This document shows positions 12,550 to 20,088 of a DNA stretch of 27,210 nt, piece after piece. Position 1 is the first letter of the stretch. Every line of letters begins with the position of its first letter. The notes beneath the pieces are model-generated. The model did no database searches, had not been told where the DNA came from, and saw nothing but the letters and a program-made list of their open reading frames with translations. The DNA is taken from assembly GCA_049522195.1 (NCBI GenBank), contig JBEKOB010000061.1, positions 1 to 27,210 on the forward strand, given 5' to 3'. This DNA is from UBA9647 sp049522195. Its GTDB lineage: Bacteria > Bacteroidota > Ignavibacteria > UBA10030. Made by a program: the position numbers and the translations under genes.

Positions 12550-14889
12550 ATGTGGTCCATGCCCCACACACTCACCGGTTGGTTATTCGATTGTTATCCC
12601 TCCTCGCGGGGCATCACGCTCTGGTTCATCGATGAGAACGGCGAAAAACATCGCTGCTTCCGCAAGTTCACACCCTCATTTTTTCTTCATCTGACCGCGT
12701 CCGACATCCGGCGGGCCGAGGTCCTTGCCGAGCGCTGCCCGGTCCCTGTCACGGCCACATACACAACGAAAACAGAAATCTATTCCGGCGATCCGCTCGA
12801 CGTGCTTGAGGTGCACGTGCATGACACGACCCGCTTCCGCGACGTTGTGTGGTACTACGAGCGTTTCTTCCCGCACTTCGCATTTTTTAATTCCGATATC
12901 CTCGTCGCACAACTGTTCTTGTATGCGACGCAGCTTTTTCCGCTCGGCTTCGGCGACTACGAGATCGATGAACAAGGGGAACTCATCGGTTGGACGCTGC
13001 ACGATTCGCGCGAAGCCACGGACTATGCACTCCCGCCGTTTTCCATCATGTTACTCCGGAACGGAAACGATTTCGTTCCGCCGAAATACCAGAAGCGTCT
13101 TCAGCTCGAGGTGACCTACGAGGATCGTACGTATGTGCTCGAGCAGGAAACAGGGGAAGAAGTTTTGGAATCGCTGAACTGGCACCTGCATCGGTACGAT
13201 CCGGACATTATTCTGACCGACTATGGTGATGCAGTCCTGATGCCGAAATTGACAGCGCTGGCACAACAACACAAGGTGCCGTTGCTTCTGAATCGCGATC
13301 AGGATGTGGGATATGTGACGACGAAGGAGTCGAGCTTCTTTCAGTACGGGAAGATTGTCCACAAGGACGGAGCGTTTGAGCTTGCCGGGCGATGGCATGT
13401 GGACGCTACCAACTCGATGACGGTTGCCGAGGCGGATCTGGACGGCTTGTTCGAGATGGCGCGCCTGACACAAATGTGCGGCCAGCGGCAGGGGCGGGCG
13501 AGCATTGGTACGTCGATGTCGTCACTCCAGTTGTCGTGGGCGTACCAGCACGATATCCTGATCCCGTCGAAGAAGCGTGAGCCGGAAGACTTCAAATCGG
13601 CTGCCACGCTCCTGCTGGCCGATCGGGGCGGACTCATCTTCAACCCGCCTCTCGGCTATCATGAAGAGGTGGCGGAGCTCGATTTCGTGTCGATGTATCC
13701 GACGATCATGGTCACGCACAACGTTTCGCCGGAGACGGTAAACTGCCGGTGCTGCAAGAACAACAAGGTGCCGGAGCTTGGCTACTCAATTTGTGAGAAG
13801 CGCGAAGGCATTGTGCCGGCGACGCTCAGGGCGGTTGTGAAGAAACGGGCGTACTACAAGGCAATGAAGAAGAAGTACAAGGGAAAGGACGAGGTGTTGT
13901 TTCGGAAGTACGACCGCCGCCAGAATGCATTGAAGTGGATGCTTGTCAGTTGCTTCGGCTACCTCGGCTACAAGAATGCCCGGTTCGGCAAGATCGAAGC
14001 GCACGAATCGGTCAACGCGTTTTCCCGCGATGCGATCCTGATGGCAAAGGAAATTGCCGAGGAGCATGGGTTCCATCTCCTCCACGCCATCATCGATTGC
14101 GTCTGGATCAAGAAAGAGGGGGCGACGGAGCAGGAGTACGAAGAGCTCGCCCGTACGATTTCCCGCAGAGTAGGGATCGATATTTCATTGGAGGGAATTT
14201 ACAACTGGATTCTGTTCCCGGCGTCGAAAATGGATCCCGATATCACGACAGCGAACCGGTACGTTGGGTGGTATCACCACGACGAGATTAAGATCCGGGG
14301 CATCGAAGCCCGCCGGCGCGATACACCGAAGTTCATCAAAACCATGCAGACGGCAATGCTGAACCGGATGTCCGGCGCGCACAACGTTGAAGATGTGCGG
14401 GGACTGGTTCCCGATCTCCTCGAGATCGTGCGGAATGCCGTTGCCGTTCTGCGGAGCGGGAAAGCAAACCCGATGGAGCTGGTCCTCTGTCGTCATATCA
14501 CCAAAGAGGCGGATGAGTACACGAACAACAGCCTCAGTGCCGTGGTTGCGAAGCTGGTGCAGGAGATGGGGGTGCCGCTCGCAGCCGGAGAGTCGATCGA
14601 GTTCATCATTCTCGATCAATCGGGTAAGAAGAGGCCCGAGAAGGCGAAGCCGCTTGCCCTCTATGCATTTGAGGATGGGTATGACATTGAACAGTACACG
14701 GAGTTTACGTTGAAGGCGGCAGAGACGCTCCTCTTTCCGTTTGGGTACGATGTGCAAACGCTCAAGGATGAACTCGGCCTCACACCGCCGGTACAAAAGA
14801 AAGCTTCGCGGCGTGGCCGCCAGCTGCATGCACATCCGGAAGCATCTGCAAAACAAATTCCGCTGTTCCAGATGCGCGTTGGGAACTAG
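12550..14889 (+). CDS. Family-B DNA polymerase, PolB2-like, exonuclease-inactive and altered motif C
   Basis: A 779-residue family-B polymerase relative, opening with LTGWLFDCYPSSRGITLWF. Exonuclease motifs are lost: no Asp-x-Glu near 160-170 (PPFSIMLLR) and no Tyr-x3-Asp near 317-328; only an Exo II-like segment (DPDIILTDYGDAVLMPKL) remains. Motif A is intact (ELDFVSMYPTIM, Asp378). Motif B is KWMLVSCFGYLGY (Lys462, Ser467, Gly470). Motif C reads AIIDCVWIKK: Asp516 is kept, but the second Asp of the usual DTD is Val518. The thumb-proximal RGIEARRRDTPKF is normal. Four Cys (399, 401, 402, 415) after motif A may bind a metal. The end QIPLF (769-773) resembles a sliding-clamp binding motif. This pattern recalls archaeal PolB2/Dpo2, called inactivated yet linked to damage tolerance. 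Start ATG 12550 or 12559; no Shine-Dalgarno. Probably a specialised translesion or structural polymerase. Confidence 0.85.
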   Translation: MWSMPHTLTGWLFDCYPSSRGITLWFIDENGEKHRCFRKFTPSFFLHLTASDIRRAEVLAERCPVPVTATYTTKTEIYSGDPLDVLEVHVHDTTRFRDVVWYYERFFPHFAFFNSDILVAQLFLYATQLFPLGFGDYEIDEQGELIGWTLHDSREATDYALPPFSIMLLRNGNDFVPPKYQKRLQLEVTYEDRTYVLEQETGEEVLESLNWHLHRYDPDIILTDYGDAVLMPKLTALAQQHKVPLLLNRDQDVGYVTTKESSFFQYGKIVHKDGAFELAGRWHVDATNSMTVAEADLDGLFEMARLTQMCGQRQGRASIGTSMSSLQLSWAYQHDILIPSKKREPEDFKSAATLLLADRGGLIFNPPLGYHEEVAELDFVSMYPTIMVTHNVSPETVNCRCCKNNKVPELGYSICEKREGIVPATLRAVVKKRAYYKAMKKKYKGKDEVLFRKYDRRQNALKWMLVSCFGYLGYKNARFGKIEAHESVNAFSRDAILMAKEIAEEHGFHLLHAIIDCVWIKKEGATEQEYEELARTISRRVGIDISLEGIYNWILFPASKMDPDITTANRYVGWYHHDEIKIRGIEARRRDTPKFIKTMQTAMLNRMSGAHNVEDVRGLVPDLLEIVRNAVAVLRSGKANPMELVLCRHITKEADEYTNNSLSAVVAKLVQEMGVPLAAGESIEFIILDQSGKKRPEKAKPLALYAFEDGYDIEQYTEFTLKAAETLLFPFGYDVQTLKDELGLTPPVQKKASRRGRQLHAHPEASAKQIPLFQMRVGN

Positions 14890-14913
14890 GAAGGTGTCAC
14901 GCACTCGACACAA

Positions 14914-15020
14914 ACTTCATAAATCATTATTCAGTGTTCGATATTGGACATTGCCCGGAACTTCAAGTATTTCCGGCTGAATATCGAATATCGAACAAGG
15001 AATGACGAATAATGAAGTGG
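14914..15020. repeat. Heptad-periodic long inverted repeat between polymerase and radical SAM genes
   Basis: The right arm is six exact 7-bp units beginning GAA (14979, 14986, 14993, 15000, 15007, 15014). The left arm is about six units with TTC or a variant at their centre (14914-14955), complementary to the right arm over much of its length: ACTTCAT and TGTTCGATATT have matching complements. Inside is a separate hairpin, CCGGAA (14955-14960) with TTCCGG (14971-14976). The element starts 25 bp after the polymerase stop and ends about 45 bp before the next start. Confidence 0.8.
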
Positions 15021-15066
15021 TTTTTTGCTTGCTGAGAACCGAGGCACACAAAAAGGGAAAGCATCA

Positions 15067-16140
15067 GTGAAACGGGAACCACCAAACGCAGGACGCGGAG
15101 CGGGATTCAACCCGCCGAACAGATTTGAATCGGTTGTCGTGGAGAAAGCGCCGGGGGACTTCGCCGAGTATTTTGTGGATCCCGAGCCCGATCGTAACAT
15201 CCTCACAAAATTCTACATCGATCACACGAAATCCATTCTTGCGAAAAACGACAGCCCGGATATCCCATTCACATTCAGTCTGAACCCATACCGCGGCTGC
15301 GAGCATGGGTGCATCTATTGTTACGCACGTCCAACACACGAATACCTCGGATTCTCCTCGGGATTGGATTTTGAAACCAAGATCATGGTCAAGCACGATG
15401 CGCACACGCTGCTCGAACGGCAATTCCGCCATCATGGGTGGAAGCCGCAGGTCGTGATGCTCTCCGGCGACACCGACTGCTATCAGCCTATCGAGCGAAA
15501 GCTCGGTATCACGCGCAAATGTCTGGAGATTTTTCTTCAGTATCGTAATCCGGTGTCGATCGTCACGAAGAATGCTCTCATTCAGCGCGATGCCGATCTC
15601 CTGAAGGAACTCGCATCGCTCAATCTTATCCTCGTCACGATCAGCATCACTTCGCTCAATCATGACCTCATCCGAAGAATGGAGCCGCGGACATCGACGC
15701 CGGCAAAGAAGCTCGAAACTGTCGAACTCCTCGCCAACGCAGGAGTCCCTGTTGGAGTAAATGTTTGCCCCATCATCCCGGGCTTGAATGATTCCGAGAT
15801 CCCGTCGATTCTGGAGGAAGTTTCCCGCCGGGGCGCGAAGCATGCAAGCTACACCGTCGTACGGCTTCCCAATGCGGTAAAGGATCTCTTTGTCGATTGG
15901 CTGCAGCGGGAGATGCCAGAGCGTGCTCCGGCGATTCTCAACCGCATCCGTGACGTGCGCAACGGCAATCTCTCATGCTACGACTTTGGCGAACGACTCA
16001 GGGGCGAAGGACAAATCGCGGAGGCCATTGAACAACTGTTTCGCTCGAGCTGCAAGCGGTTTCACCTGAATGAGACGAAGGTATCACTCTCCGCCGAACA
16101 CTTCCTCAGGAGTGCTGCCACACAGATGGAGATTTTCTGA
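15067..16140 (+). CDS. SplB-like radical SAM protein (PA0069/Rv2578c-type)
   Basis: A 357-residue radical SAM enzyme related to spore photoproduct lyase but of the group found in non-sporulating bacteria. The cluster motif is CEHGCIYC (Cys78, Cys82, Cys85), giving a [4Fe-4S] site that cleaves SAM to a 5'-deoxyadenosyl radical. Before it, RGAGFNPPNRFE (10-21) is characteristic of this group. Further on, VVMLSGDTDCYQPIE, VSIVTKNALIQRD and GVNVCPIIPGLND are family segments. The start is GTG 15067, preceded by AAGGGAAAG; a TTG at 15025 would add 14 residues poorly placed relative to the family. The substrate is unknown; related genes often sit with DNA-repair genes, and its place behind the polymerase supports a DNA-lesion role, which remains an inference. 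Confidence 0.88.
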   Translation: MKREPPNAGRGAGFNPPNRFESVVVEKAPGDFAEYFVDPEPDRNILTKFYIDHTKSILAKNDSPDIPFTFSLNPYRGCEHGCIYCYARPTHEYLGFSSGLDFETKIMVKHDAHTLLERQFRHHGWKPQVVMLSGDTDCYQPIERKLGITRKCLEIFLQYRNPVSIVTKNALIQRDADLLKELASLNLILVTISITSLNHDLIRRMEPRTSTPAKKLETVELLANAGVPVGVNVCPIIPGLNDSEIPSILEEVSRRGAKHASYTVVRLPNAVKDLFVDWLQREMPERAPAILNRIRDVRNGNLSCYDFGERLRGEGQIAEAIEQLFRSSCKRFHLNETKVSLSAEHFLRSAATQMEIF

Positions 16141-16490
16141 CATCGCCTACTGCCCATTTTGACCCCCTTTTGGACATTACAATTACTGCAGAGAGGCGGT
16201 CGTTTCTCCGGAGATCATCTTCCCTTGCCCCGATTCTTTCAGCCCCGGCTCGTCCAGGCGGCCGGAGGAATTGGGGTCACGATCACTCATCCCAGCTGTG
16301 AATCGAGTGATGCACTATGCATCAATGACCTGGGAACGATTTGGCAGCTGTCTCCGTCCAAACCCGAAAGTGGACGATGCTGCGCTATCAATGATCACGA
16401 TGGCCGCAAAAGCCGCGAGATCCCGTGCCCAAGTGAGGGAATAGAACCCGGAAGATGGAGATCTTTTAATACTCCCCGTCTCTCCACTCC
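16141..16490. other. Gene-free gap upstream of the gld-like operon
   Basis: About 350 bases without a supported gene. A 111-codon plus-strand frame (16159-16494) has no Shine-Dalgarno and a Cys/Pro/Ser-rich product with no domain. I see no heptad array here. The promoter for the next operon follows at once. Confidence 0.5.
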
Positions 16491-16519
16491 TTGATTTTTT
16501 TCTTCTTTCTTGATACAAT
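16491..16519 (+). promoter_or_regulatory. Sigma70-type promoter of the gldA-like operon
   Basis: TTGATT (16491-16496), a 17-bp pyrimidine-rich spacer and TACAAT (16514-16519). The match is 4 of 6 at -35 and 5 of 6 at -10, with ideal spacing. It lies 85 bp before the ATG at 16605, which argues against the longer upstream reading of that gene from 16536. Confidence 0.6.
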
Positions 16520-16604
16520 TGCATCGCCGCTGTAGGTGCAAAAAGCACATTGTGAGGCCTGCGGTTATCTTTTACCTGTTTCACTACACACACGCACAAC
16601 GCCC

Positions 16605-17570
16605 ATGGCAATTACAGTCCGCAATCTGACGAAGTACTATCGTCAAGAGCCGGCCATCGATGACATCTCATTCGATGTGAAAACCGGCGAGATCCTCGGC
16701 TTTCTCGGCCCCAACGGCGCCGGGAAAACGACGACGATGAAAATCATCACCTGCTACATGCCGCCGACCTCTGGAACTGTGGACGTCGATGGCTTTTCGA
16801 TAGCAGAGCAATCGCTCGAGGTGAGGCGAAAAATCGGTTACCTGCCCGAGCTGAATCCGCTCTACCTCGATATGAATGTCGTTGAGTATCTCGAGTATGC
16901 GGCTCAGCTGCATGGTCTTGACTCAGCACGAACACGGCATCAGCTCGCGCAAATGGTCGAACTTTGCGGCCTGAAGGATGTCCGCCACAAGGACATCGGC
17001 GAACTCTCGAAGGGATACCGGCAGCGTGTCGGCCTTGCGCAGGCGATGATCCATGAGCCGGACGTGTTGATTCTGGACGAGCCGACAAGCGGTCTCGATC
17101 CCAATCAGATCGTCGAGATTCGTAATCTCATCAAACAGATTGGACGGGCGAAGACTGTCATCCTCTCGACGCACATTCTTTCCGAGGTGCAGGCGACCTG
17201 CGACCGCGTCATCATTATTAATGAGGGATCGATCGTCGCTGACGGGACACCAACGGAACTTCAGGAGAAGTTCCACGGCGCAGAGTCCGTCTCTCTCGAG
17301 CTCAAGGCGGCCGTGTCTGACCCTATGATTGAGGTCTTCCCGAAAATCAAATCGTTGGCCGGTGTTGAGTCGGTTGCGTACGGTGGCGGATCGGACAACG
17401 TCCATCGCTTCACCGTGTACGTTGCGAAGGGAGGCGATGTGCGCGAAGAATTGTTCAGGCAGGCTGTCAGTGAGAAATGGGTGTTGCTGGAGATGTCACG
17501 AAAAGGAACAAGCCTTGAAGAAGTGTTCCACAAGCTGACGCAAACGGAAGACGGAAAAGAAGGTGAATAG
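16605..17570 (+). CDS. ABC transporter ATP-binding protein, GldA-like
   Basis: A 321-residue ABC ATPase that would power the membrane subunit encoded next. Walker A is GPNGAGKT (35-42), the signature LSKGYRQRVGLAQA, Walker B VLILDEPTSGLDP, and an H-loop lies in ILSTHILSEV. The ~100-residue C-terminal extension after the ATPase core is typical of ABC-2 exporter and GldA-like subunits. The gene order ATPase - permease - GldG-like protein matches the gliding-associated GldA-GldF-GldG set of Bacteroidota, although related sets occur in non-gliding species. ATG 16605 is chosen because the ABC domain starts there and the promoter lies just upstream. Its final codons run into a heptad repeat. Confidence 0.9.
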   Translation: MAITVRNLTKYYRQEPAIDDISFDVKTGEILGFLGPNGAGKTTTMKIITCYMPPTSGTVDVDGFSIAEQSLEVRRKIGYLPELNPLYLDMNVVEYLEYAAQLHGLDSARTRHQLAQMVELCGLKDVRHKDIGELSKGYRQRVGLAQAMIHEPDVLILDEPTSGLDPNQIVEIRNLIKQIGRAKTVILSTHILSEVQATCDRVIIINEGSIVADGTPTELQEKFHGAESVSLELKAAVSDPMIEVFPKIKSLAGVESVAYGGGSDNVHRFTVYVAKGGDVREELFRQAVSEKWVLLEMSRKGTSLEEVFHKLTQTEDGKEGE

Positions 17571-17648
17571 TGAAGAGTAAACAGTGAACGGACAACTTGA
17601 AACTTTGAACTTTTAACTCAAAACTCGAAACTGAAAACTCAAAACTGA
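17563..17648. repeat. Heptad repeat (about 12 units) between gldA-like and gldF-like genes
   Basis: The first four units start GTGAA or GTAAA (17563, 17570, 17577, 17584). Then about seven units end in AACT or a variant, in 7-bp steps up to 17648. The first part matches the reverse complement of 8523-8550. The array starts inside the last codons of the gldA-like gene (stop TAG 17568-17570) and fills most of the gap to the permease gene. No complementary arm is visible here, unlike at 4375, 14914 and 18421. Confidence 0.8.
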
Positions 17649-17670
17649 AGGTTCTAGATTGGCGGTCGCA

Positions 17671-18405
17671 ATGAACAAAACCGAACTCCAGGTTTCCTGG
17701 AACAACACACGAACGATCTTTCGGCGCGAGCTGCAGTCGTACTTCAACTCAGCGATCGCATACGTTGTCCTCGTCGTGTTCCTTGCCATCATCGGATGGT
17801 TTCACACGAGCAACCTCTTTCTTGCGAATGTTGCTACGCTCCGGCTGATGTTTGAGCTGGTGCCGCTGGTGTTCCTGTTCGTGGTGCCGGCCATCACGAT
17901 GAAACAGATCTCCGAGGAAAAGAAGAGCGGGACAATCGAATTGCTTACGACGAAGCCGCTTCAGGATTACGAAATAGTCCTTGGGAAATTCTTTGCCGCA
18001 TGGGCACTGGTAGGTGTCGCCCTGCTGCTCACGCTGGTTTATTACCTGACGATCACTTCAATCGGCAAGATTGACAACGGCCCCGTGGTCGGCGGATACT
18101 TTGGACTGATGCTGACCGCCGGCGTGTATGTCGCCATCGGCTTGTTTGCCTCGAGTCTCACCGAAAACCAGGTCATTGCCTTCATTATTGGTTTTGTGTT
18201 CGTATTCATCCTCTTCATGCTCGACAAGATCCTCATCTATGTCCCGGAGTCGCTTGCGAGCATCGTCGAGTTTCTCGGTATCGACTACCACTTTTCGAAC
18301 ATCGCTCGTGGCGTCATCGACACGCGAGACCTTGTCTACTTCATTTCACTCCTGGGGTTCATGTTGTATCTGACAGTCCTTTCGCTGGGGAGTCGGCGAT
18401 GGTGA
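17671..18405 (+). CDS. ABC-2 type permease, GldF-like
   Basis: A 244-residue inner-membrane subunit. After a cytoplasmic start (RTIFRRELQSYFNSAIAYVV, the typical ABC-2 entry segment) there are six hydrophobic segments, at about residues 30-50, 58-78, 105-130, 145-165, 170-190 and 215-238. The loop ISEEKKSGTIELLTTKP is a hallmark of ABC-2 permeases and is thought to contact the ATPase. Length and order fit GldF. ATG 17671 is used; a TTG at 17659 with AAGG upstream is an alternative that adds four residues. The transported substrate is unknown. Confidence 0.88.
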   Translation: MNKTELQVSWNNTRTIFRRELQSYFNSAIAYVVLVVFLAIIGWFHTSNLFLANVATLRLMFELVPLVFLFVVPAITMKQISEEKKSGTIELLTTKPLQDYEIVLGKFFAAWALVGVALLLTLVYYLTITSIGKIDNGPVVGGYFGLMLTAGVYVAIGLFASSLTENQVIAFIIGFVFVFILFMLDKILIYVPESLASIVEFLGIDYHFSNIARGVIDTRDLVYFISLLGFMLYLTVLSLGSRRW

Positions 18406-18420
18406 AAAGAATGTGAATAG

Positions 18421-18493
18421 AGAATTCAGAATACAGAAGTCAGAATGATCGCTGAGAGTTTTTTGAATTTTGGATCCTGACTCCTGAATCCTG
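18421..18493. repeat. Heptad-periodic inverted repeat (copy of the element at 4375)
   Basis: The left arm holds exact 7-bp units ATTCAGA, ATACAGA, then AGTCAGA (18424-18444). The right arm holds GATCCTG, ACTCCTG, then AATCCTG (18473-18493). The arms are imperfect complements across a loop of about 28 bases. Same orientation as the copy at 4375, and likewise just upstream of a gene start (18541). Confidence 0.75.
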
Positions 18494-18540
18494 CAAGGCT
18501 CGACCTTTTATCGAAACCATAATTGTCTCTCGATTCAACT

Positions 18541-20088
18541 ATGAACAAGCAAAAAACTCAAACGCTCCTACGGATCGGCCTCGTGCTGGGAATTCTGGTC
18601 GTCCTCAATTTCATCTCGATCCGGCTGTTTGGCCGGCTGGATCTGACGTCACAGGGGGTCTATACGCTCTCCGACGCAAGCAAGAAACTCGTCGGATCTC
18701 TTGATGACCGGGTCACGGTGAAGGCGTACTTCACCGAAGACCTTCCCGCCCCATATAACAACAACCGCCGATCGGTCCTCGATATCCTGAACGACTACAA
18801 AGCATACTCGAAGGGAAATCTGCAGTACGAATTCCTCAATCCGCAGGGGGAAAAAGGGGAGCAGGATGCCCAGCAACAGGGAATCTCACCGGTGCAGGTA
18901 CAGGTGGTCAACGAAGACAAACTCGAAGTGAAGCGCGGCTATCTCGGCCTGGTACTCCTCTTCGAAGACAAGAGGGAAGTCCTCCCCGTTGTGCAGAATC
19001 TCAGCACGCTCGAATACGATATCAGCAGCGCGCTGAAGCGGCTCACGTCGAAGGCGAAGAAGAAAATTGGGTACACCACCGGACATGGGGAAACCGAGAT
19101 CTCTGCAATGCGCCAGGCGTATCAGGCGGAGGCGCAACAATACGATCTGACCCCGGTCGATCTCAGCAAGGGGGAGCCGGTGCCGGCAGATATATCTGCG
19201 CTCCTCGTCATCGCACCGCAAAACCGGTTTCAGGACAGCGCTCAGTACCAGATTGACCAGTACCTCATGCGCGGAGGGAAGATTGCATTTCTTTTGAACC
19301 GCGTGAATGCAAACCTGCAGATGCGCATGGGGCAGCCTATGGACCTCGGGCTCGATGATATGCTGCAGCAGTATGGTGTGCGGGTGAATCCGGATCTTGT
19401 TCGTGATGCTCAATGCGCAAACATCTCTGTTATGCAGCAACAAGGGGGATTTACATTCCAAAGTCAGGTTCCGTTCCCGTACATCCCGGTCGCCTCGAAC
19501 TTCAACAAAGACAATCCAATCGTTAAGGATTTACAGGGAGTGATATTGCACTTTGTCAGTTCAATCGATACGAGTGGAGCTGCATCGAAGGGGTTGCGAT
19601 CCGAAGTCCTGGTGCGGTCCTCCAAACACAGTGGCCGCCAGACAGGGATGTTCATGATCGATCCGTTCCAGCGATACACCACAGCGGATCTCGCTGAAGA
19701 CGGCATTCCACTGGCAGCCATTGTCGAGGGGTCATTCAAGAGCTTCTTCGCAGGCAAGCAACCGGCTGCAGTAGTCAGTACTAGCCCCGACACCCGTGTC
19801 ATTGTCGTGGGAGATGGTGATTTCATGAAAGATGAAATGCTTGGCAACAGGGGAAACCTGACGTTCTTTGCCAACATCATCGACTACCTTGCTGACGACG
19901 CTGGATTGATTACGATCCGTTCGAAGAACGTTGCAACGCCGCCGCTCGATCAGGTTTCCGATGGTACCAAGCGGGCTCTCAAGTACACCGACCTCATCGG
20001 GCCGCCGGCACTCATCATTGCATATGGTCTCTTCCGCTGGCGAAGGCGCATTGCATTCAAGAAAGCGATGGAGGCTCAATCTCTATGA
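18541..20088 (+). CDS. GldG-like ABC transporter auxiliary protein
   Basis: A 515-residue protein with an N-terminal membrane helix (LLRIGLVLGILVVLNFISI), a large extracytoplasmic part and a C-terminal helix (LIGPPALIIAYGLF) followed by basic WRRRIAFKK. The soluble part has the features of the GldG/IFT52-like family: YTLSDASKKLV after the first helix, VTVKAYFTEDLPAPY, the strand region KKKIGYTTGHGE, and ISALLVIAPQNRF. It would form a complex with the preceding ATPase and permease; in gliding bacteria GldG is needed for motility, elsewhere its role is unclear. ATG 18541 is preferred over TTG 18523, which would add six residues not needed by the family. Its stop overlaps the next start (ATGA at 20085-20088), so translation is coupled. 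Confidence 0.86.
   Translation: MNKQKTQTLLRIGLVLGILVVLNFISIRLFGRLDLTSQGVYTLSDASKKLVGSLDDRVTVKAYFTEDLPAPYNNNRRSVLDILNDYKAYSKGNLQYEFLNPQGEKGEQDAQQQGISPVQVQVVNEDKLEVKRGYLGLVLLFEDKREVLPVVQNLSTLEYDISSALKRLTSKAKKKIGYTTGHGETEISAMRQAYQAEAQQYDLTPVDLSKGEPVPADISALLVIAPQNRFQDSAQYQIDQYLMRGGKIAFLLNRVNANLQMRMGQPMDLGLDDMLQQYGVRVNPDLVRDAQCANISVMQQQGGFTFQSQVPFPYIPVASNFNKDNPIVKDLQGVILHFVSSIDTSGAASKGLRSEVLVRSSKHSGRQTGMFMIDPFQRYTTADLAEDGIPLAAIVEGSFKSFFAGKQPAAVVSTSPDTRVIVVGDGDFMKDEMLGNRGNLTFFANIIDYLADDAGLITIRSKNVATPPLDQVSDGTKRALKYTDLIGPPALIIAYGLFRWRRRIAFKKAMEAQSL

Noticed and set aside
16159..16494. 111-codon plus-strand frame before the gld-like operon
   Set aside because: No Shine-Dalgarno, no domain, unusual composition, and it runs into the operon promoter.
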